This document shows, piece after piece, positions 20,893 to 22,828 of a stretch of DNA of 22,828 nt. The position numbers and the translations under genes were made by a program. Numbering within the stretch: the first letter of the stretch is position 1; every line of letters begins with the position of its first letter. This DNA is from a virus. The notes under the pieces are model-generated. The model was not told the origin of the DNA and made no database searches. It was given only the letters and a program-made list of their open reading frames with translations. Location of the stretch: the IMG/VR virus record IMGVR_UViG_3300037468_000006, positions 1 to 22,828 of that record. One strand, given 5' to 3'.

Positions 20893-21434
20893 AATTTAGC
20901 CTTTACTTTGTCTTTGGCTGCAATCACTTTCTTTTGCCATTCAGAATCACCATTGCAAGCGGCATAAGCGGCTTTGTAGGCGTTTTTCAAGCTGTCTTGA
21001 TCGGTAGATGCCTCGATAGCCGCCAAGTGATCTACAAGGGCGCTTTCATTGACTTGAGGTCTACGGCTGGCAGTATTGCCATCGTCATCTTCTGGTGCAA
21101 TACCGCAAGCCGCCATCAGGGAATATCTACGGGCATAAGTCAAAGCAGAACCAAAACCTTGGGCATCGTGTTTATTGGCTGGAACAAAAAGTTGTCCACA
21201 ATTAAGGGATTCACCAGATTCGTGCAAAAAGATAGTTTCTACAATCACACCATCAGGCGATGGTTGGTTCTGTTGGATAAGCGCAATGCCATTGTTGTTC
21301 AGAGAATCAACGACTGCCTCAACGCAAGCCGCCAAGTCTGCGTAGCGTGATTTGAAATGTGGGTTTGTTGAGGATTTAAGAGCTGGACCAAAAGCCTGTT
21401 GTGCTTTTACCAATGCAGTTGCGAGATTTTTCAT
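20889..21434 (-). CDS. erf: ERF-family single-strand annealing protein
   Basis: It anneals complementary single strands during recombination and genome circularisation, working with the exonuclease downstream. It has 181 residues (P22 Erf has 204). Family hallmarks are TNPHFKSRYADLAACVEAV (23-41), IQQNQPSPDGVIVETIFLHE (53-72), the motif FGSALTYARRYSLMAACGI (94-112) and the acidic turn PEDDDGN (114-120). The C-terminus from about 120 is a helical region that varies between family members. The start overlaps the upstream gene by four bases (ATGA). Confidence 0.95.
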   Translation of the reverse strand: MKNLATALVKAQQAFGPALKSSTNPHFKSRYADLAACVEAVVDSLNNNGIALIQQNQPSPDGVIVETIFLHESGESLNCGQLFVPANKHDAQGFGSALTYARRYSLMAACGIAPEDDDGNTASRRPQVNESALVDHLAAIEASTDQDSLKNAYKAAYAACNGDSEWQKKVIAAKDKVKAKL

Positions 21435-21625
21435 TCCTGTTCCTTTGAAAGTTCGATTTGAATTTGTTTAAGTTCATCTGAGGTGATGTTGATTAAGTAG
21501 CAAAGACTGCGAATCTTGCCCTGAAGCATCCCGACTTGGTAAGCCAGACGATCTCGTGGGTCTTGTCCCTCGTAGATTGAAGCGGCATTTTGTGCAATTT
21601 CATTGATGATGTAATCAGCGTTCAT
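21431..21625 (-). CDS. Small helical protein of unknown function
   Basis: The product has 64 residues. It is helical by composition: NADYIINEIAQNAASIYEGQ, then DPRDRLAYQVGMLQGKIRSL (22-41) and SDELKQIQIELSKEQ at the end. The RLAYQVGMLQGKIRSLCYLI stretch would suit a dimerising helix. No family is recognised. It sits immediately before the ERF gene, with ATGA overlaps on both sides, and may act with it. Confidence 0.72.
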   Translation of the reverse strand: MNADYIINEIAQNAASIYEGQDPRDRLAYQVGMLQGKIRSLCYLINITSDELKQIQIELSKEQE

Positions 21626-21807
21626 GTTTCGTCCCTCAAATAAGCTGTCAGTCGTTTGATTCGGTCTGAATGGTAGTCAGCCATCCGTTTTGCATATTCT
21701 TGGCCACTGAGAGCCTCCAACAGCTTGCGTTGTGCTGTTTCAAGTTCTTTAGCCGCCAACTCTTTGGGTGATGGCAAGCGGAAATAATCTTTGAGCTGGT
21801 CAATCAT
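21622..21807 (-). CDS. Small helical phage protein (FRLPSPKELAAKELE type)
   Basis: The product has 61 residues. It is a short amphipathic protein: MIDQLKDYFRLPSPKELAAK, then ELETAQRKLLEALSGQEYAK and a closing ADYHSDRIKRLTAYL. This pattern recurs in small phage genes in early operons; the function is unknown. The start at 21807 is fixed by AGAGG six bases upstream. A longer frame reaching 21870 has no ribosome site and overlaps the membrane microprotein. Confidence 0.78.
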   Translation of the reverse strand: MIDQLKDYFRLPSPKELAAKELETAQRKLLEALSGQEYAKRMADYHSDRIKRLTAYLRDET

Positions 21808-21809
21808 GG

Positions 21810-21902
21810 TTAACCTCTCCAAGCCAAAAGAACACCCCAGCCACCAAAAATAACAATGGCAAGAGTCCATTCAATCAAAGCGGTAATGATCTTAGATTTC
21901 AT
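21810..21902 (-). CDS. 30-residue single-span membrane microprotein
   Basis: The ORF encodes only 30 residues: a basic start (MKSKIITA), a hydrophobic span (IEWTLAIVIFGGWGVLLAW, about 10-28) and RG at the end. The gene exactly fills the space between its neighbours: its start overlaps the end of the upstream gene by 11 bases and its stop ends two bases before the next ATG. This packing, with no other gene covering 21808-21891, supports it as real. The ribosome site is weak. Its function is unknown; such microproteins can modify host membrane complexes or exclude superinfecting phage. Confidence 0.62.
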   Translation of the reverse strand: MKSKIITALIEWTLAIVIFGGWGVLLAWRG

Positions 21903-22164
21903 TGCGGTCTTTCTGAAGTTGAGCAAAGTTGGATTTGGTTTCTTGCATGAGGCGTTTGTATTCATCATTAGGAATGTCATAAGTGATGTGCTTGCCTTGA
22001 GCATCAAACACAAACACATCAAACATTTCCGCATAGTCATAATCGTGGGGCTGATTGATTTCTGCGGGTAGGTAGTCATAGCCAACCTTGACGTTTTCAA
22101 CTGTATTGCCGTTGTCGTAAGAAACAACATCATCAAAGTAATATTCGAGTTTGTAGTCAATCAT
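21892..22164 (-). CDS. Small acidic, tyrosine-rich protein of unknown function
   Basis: The product has 90 residues, many Asp and Tyr (DYKLEYYFDDVVSYDNGNTV, 3-22; PHDYDYAEMFDVFVFDAQGK, about 39-58), then a charged helix (DEYKRLMQETKSNFAQLQKD). The first part looks beta-rich. Its strong negative charge could suit a DNA-mimic or protein-binding role, but this is speculation. The start at 22164 has AAGGTGA upstream; a longer in-frame ORF to 22284 lies over the upstream gene and lacks a ribosome site. Confidence 0.75.
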   Translation of the reverse strand: MIDYKLEYYFDDVVSYDNGNTVENVKVGYDYLPAEINQPHDYDYAEMFDVFVFDAQGKHITYDIPNDEYKRLMQETKSNFAQLQKDRNEI

Positions 22165-22174
22165 TTTGGTCACC

Positions 22175-22372
22175 TTATGCGTATTCAGCATGGTGCATTT
22201 CGTAATAGGCCTGAGCATCCTCTGGAGTTGATGCCTCCCATTCGCGGCAAATGGCAACTTCATGACCATTGTTGAAAACAGCAATCCAAGCGGCAGGGAT
22301 TGTGCAATTAATGCGATGATTGAAATACTCAGCCTGAAGATAAACTTCGGTGATTTTGATTTGTTTGAACAT
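22175..22372 (-). CDS. Small protein of unknown function behind a duplicated leader
   Basis: The product has 65 residues: FKQIKITEVYLQAEYFNHRI, then WIAVFNNGHEVAICREWEAS and an ending TPEDAQAYYEMHHAEYA. The first 45 residues look like a small beta sheet and the end is a helix. No family is recognised. AGGAAA precedes ATG 22372 by eight bases. The 26-base leader is a near copy of the one before the next upstream gene, so the two genes are probably controlled alike. Confidence 0.73.
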   Translation of the reverse strand: MFKQIKITEVYLQAEYFNHRINCTIPAAWIAVFNNGHEVAICREWEASTPEDAQAYYEMHHAEYA

Positions 22373-22395
22373 TTTGATATTTCCTAAAAAGACCC
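22370..22395 (-). repeat. Duplicated translation-leader element, copy 2
   Basis: Read leftward, this block starts GGGTCTTTTTAGGA and ends at the ATG. It differs from the copy at 22659-22684 at only a few positions near the ribosome site. It follows a short CCC-GCAA-GGG hairpin whose tetraloop is GNRA type, directly before the T-run. It supplies the ribosome site for the gene at 22175-22372. Confidence 0.6.
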
Positions 22396-22421
22396 TTGCG
22401 GGATTGATAAATTTTTAAAGA

Positions 22422-22661
22422 TTAAGCGAATGATAAAAAACCATGATCTTTTTTGTGACCATGCTTTTCGTTTTCTTCGTATCCTGAGTTGTATTCGGCA
22501 ATTTCTTTTTGATTGAGTTTTACAATCATCTCGCCATTGCCAGTTCCTAAAGGCCACCAGTGTGGGTTTTTATCCCTACCGTAGTAAGAATCTGCTGCAC
22601 CCCGATCAAACAAAGAACCATGCTGTGTGCGAATGAATTGAATTTCAATTTTTTTTGACAT
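22422..22661 (-). CDS. Conserved small phage protein (FDRGAADSYYGRDKNPHWWP type), first gene of the leftward operon
   Basis: The product has 79 residues. The middle, SLFDRGAADSYYGRDKNPHW (15-34) with WPLGTGNG, then LNQKEIAEYNSGYEENEKHG, matches a small family I recall from many phages, of unknown function. It combines invariant-looking aromatic and glycine residues and a His-rich C-terminus (EKHGHKKDHGF). The start is 22661 with AGGAG eight bases upstream. A longer in-frame ORF to 22709 would start inside the promoter -10 box and is rejected. As the first gene after the leftward promoter it is probably the earliest product made. Confidence 0.82.
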   Translation of the reverse strand: MSKKIEIQFIRTQHGSLFDRGAADSYYGRDKNPHWWPLGTGNGEMIVKLNQKEIAEYNSGYEENEKHGHKKDHGFLSFA

Positions 22662-22684
22662 TTTGATTTCTCCTAAAAAGACCC
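22659..22684 (-). repeat. Duplicated translation-leader element, copy 1
   Basis: Read leftward this is GGGTCTTTTTAGGAGAAATC followed by AAAATG. It provides the ribosome site of the first gene. Apart from two or three bases it matches the block at 22370-22395. In both, a hairpin stands directly before the T-run. Confidence 0.6.
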
Positions 22685-22698
22685 CGAGAAGTTCAGGG
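22675..22698 (-). terminator. Terminator-like hairpin in the 5' leader of the leftward operon (possible attenuator)
   Basis: On the leftward strand CCCTGA-ACTTC-TCGGGG (22698 to 22682) forms a 6-bp stem (one G-U pair) with a five-base loop, directly followed by TCTTTTT (22681 to 22675). This is the shape of an intrinsic terminator, but it lies between the promoter and the first gene, and its T-run abuts the ribosome site. It may attenuate the operon, or be only a 5' stabilising hairpin, as the stem is short. Confidence 0.5.
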
Positions 22699-22707
22699 CA
22701 TGTGTGC

Positions 22708-22735
22708 ATTGTATAGGGTTCTTAACAGTTATCAA
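22708..22735 (-). promoter_or_regulatory. Leftward (early) sigma70 promoter
   Basis: On the leftward strand TTGATA (22735-22730), a 16-base spacer and TACAAT (22713-22708) match sigma70 at 5 of 6 positions in each box. The predicted start is near 22701, 40 bases before the first gene. All leftward genes from 22661 to 18778 overlap or are closely spaced, so this one promoter could serve them all. Confidence 0.75.
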
Positions 22736-22753
22736 GAGTTTTTTATCAGTTTT

Positions 22754-22773
22754 TATTAGGACTTTCCCTAATA
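22754..22773. promoter_or_regulatory. Operator-like perfect dyad TATTAGG-N6-CCTAATA
   Basis: Two perfect 7-bp arms flank a six-base spacer (ACTTTC). The centre is about 62 bases upstream of the predicted leftward start, a place typical of class I activator sites, and also near where a rightward promoter beyond the window could be controlled. The flanking T- and A-rich runs suggest flexible DNA. It looks like a binding site for a dimeric regulator. Confidence 0.55.
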
Positions 22774-22799
22774 CGATGAGGCCGAAGCCCCATCTGTAT
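22771..22799 (-). other. Stable RNA hairpin with UUCG tetraloop
   Basis: Read leftward, ATAC-A-GATGGGGC-TTCG-GCCTCATC-GTAT gives a 12-bp stem with one bulged A, one G-U pair and a C(UUCG)G loop, among the most stable loops known. It overlaps the adjacent dyad by three bases. No T-run follows, so a simple intrinsic terminator is unlikely. It may end, protect or regulate a leftward transcript that enters from beyond the window edge. Confidence 0.6.
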
Positions 22800-22828
22800 C
22801 AAGCCAATAAAAGTGATTCTGCTTCTGA

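Noticed and set aside
20934-21350. 138-residue plus-strand frame
   Set aside because: It is the antisense of the ERF gene, whose hallmark motifs are unmistakable.
22422-22709. Longer version of the first early gene starting at 22709
   Set aside because: Its start codon lies in the promoter -10 box, upstream of the predicted transcript start; ATG 22661 has a good ribosome site.
22800-22828. Attachment site or origin at the right edge
   Set aside because: The last 29 bases show no repeat partner in the window, no iterons and no tRNA sequence; nothing supports either call.

Overview
The window is a piece of a tailed double-stranded DNA bacteriophage (or prophage) genome with a P22-like short-tailed (podovirus) plan. 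Virion proteins recognisable by eye follow the P22 order: scaffold, coat with inserted I-domain, gp4-type tail adaptor, gp10-type tail hub, three ejection proteins in the gp7/gp20/gp16 positions, then a tailspike with a P22-type head-binding domain. I see no integrase, repressor, tRNA, rRNA, CRISPR array or insertion sequence. The host is not stated. The GC content looks moderate by eye, TTG is heavily used for Leu, and several small gene families are of kinds I associate with aquatic phages. A Gram-negative aquatic proteobacterium, perhaps a freshwater betaproteobacterium, is the best guess, but this is inference.

Layout. Positions 1-18792 are a tightly packed rightward late block: head genes (90-3876, with a strong hairpin terminator at 2870-2901 right after the coat region), four small lysine-rich genes interspersed with head-completion genes (2916-5031), the hub (5031-6476), a run of small beta-rich proteins including a tandem pair of 111-residue paralogues (6883-7564), a cysteine-rich protein with an iron-sulphur-like motif (7576-7971), a cupin-like protein behind its own candidate promoter (8047-8496), ejection proteins (8493-12646), two receptor-binding proteins (12651-15970), and a lysis region with several membrane proteins and a GH24 lysozyme (16326-18792).

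Positions 18778-22661 are a leftward operon of short overlapping genes, read from a good sigma70-type promoter at about 22708-22735. It encodes a Red/ERF-style recombination module: an ERF-family annealing protein, a YqaJ/lambda-exonuclease-family nuclease and an 80-residue SSB-like protein ending in the bacterial SSB tip DDIPF. It also holds a winged-helix protein, a zinc-ribbon protein and many small proteins of unknown function. The two transcription units converge and overlap by 15 bp at 18778-18792.

The right edge (22662-22828) has no gene. It holds the leftward promoter, a hairpin-plus-T-run leader that is partly duplicated in front of the next gene, a perfect 7+6+7 dyad and a long hairpin with a UUCG loop. 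This looks like an early control region. No stretch over 300 bases lacks a gene. The least explained parts are the cysteine-rich protein at 7576, the lysine-rich cluster, the membrane protein at 17060 with a histone-H1-like tail, and the right-edge control region.
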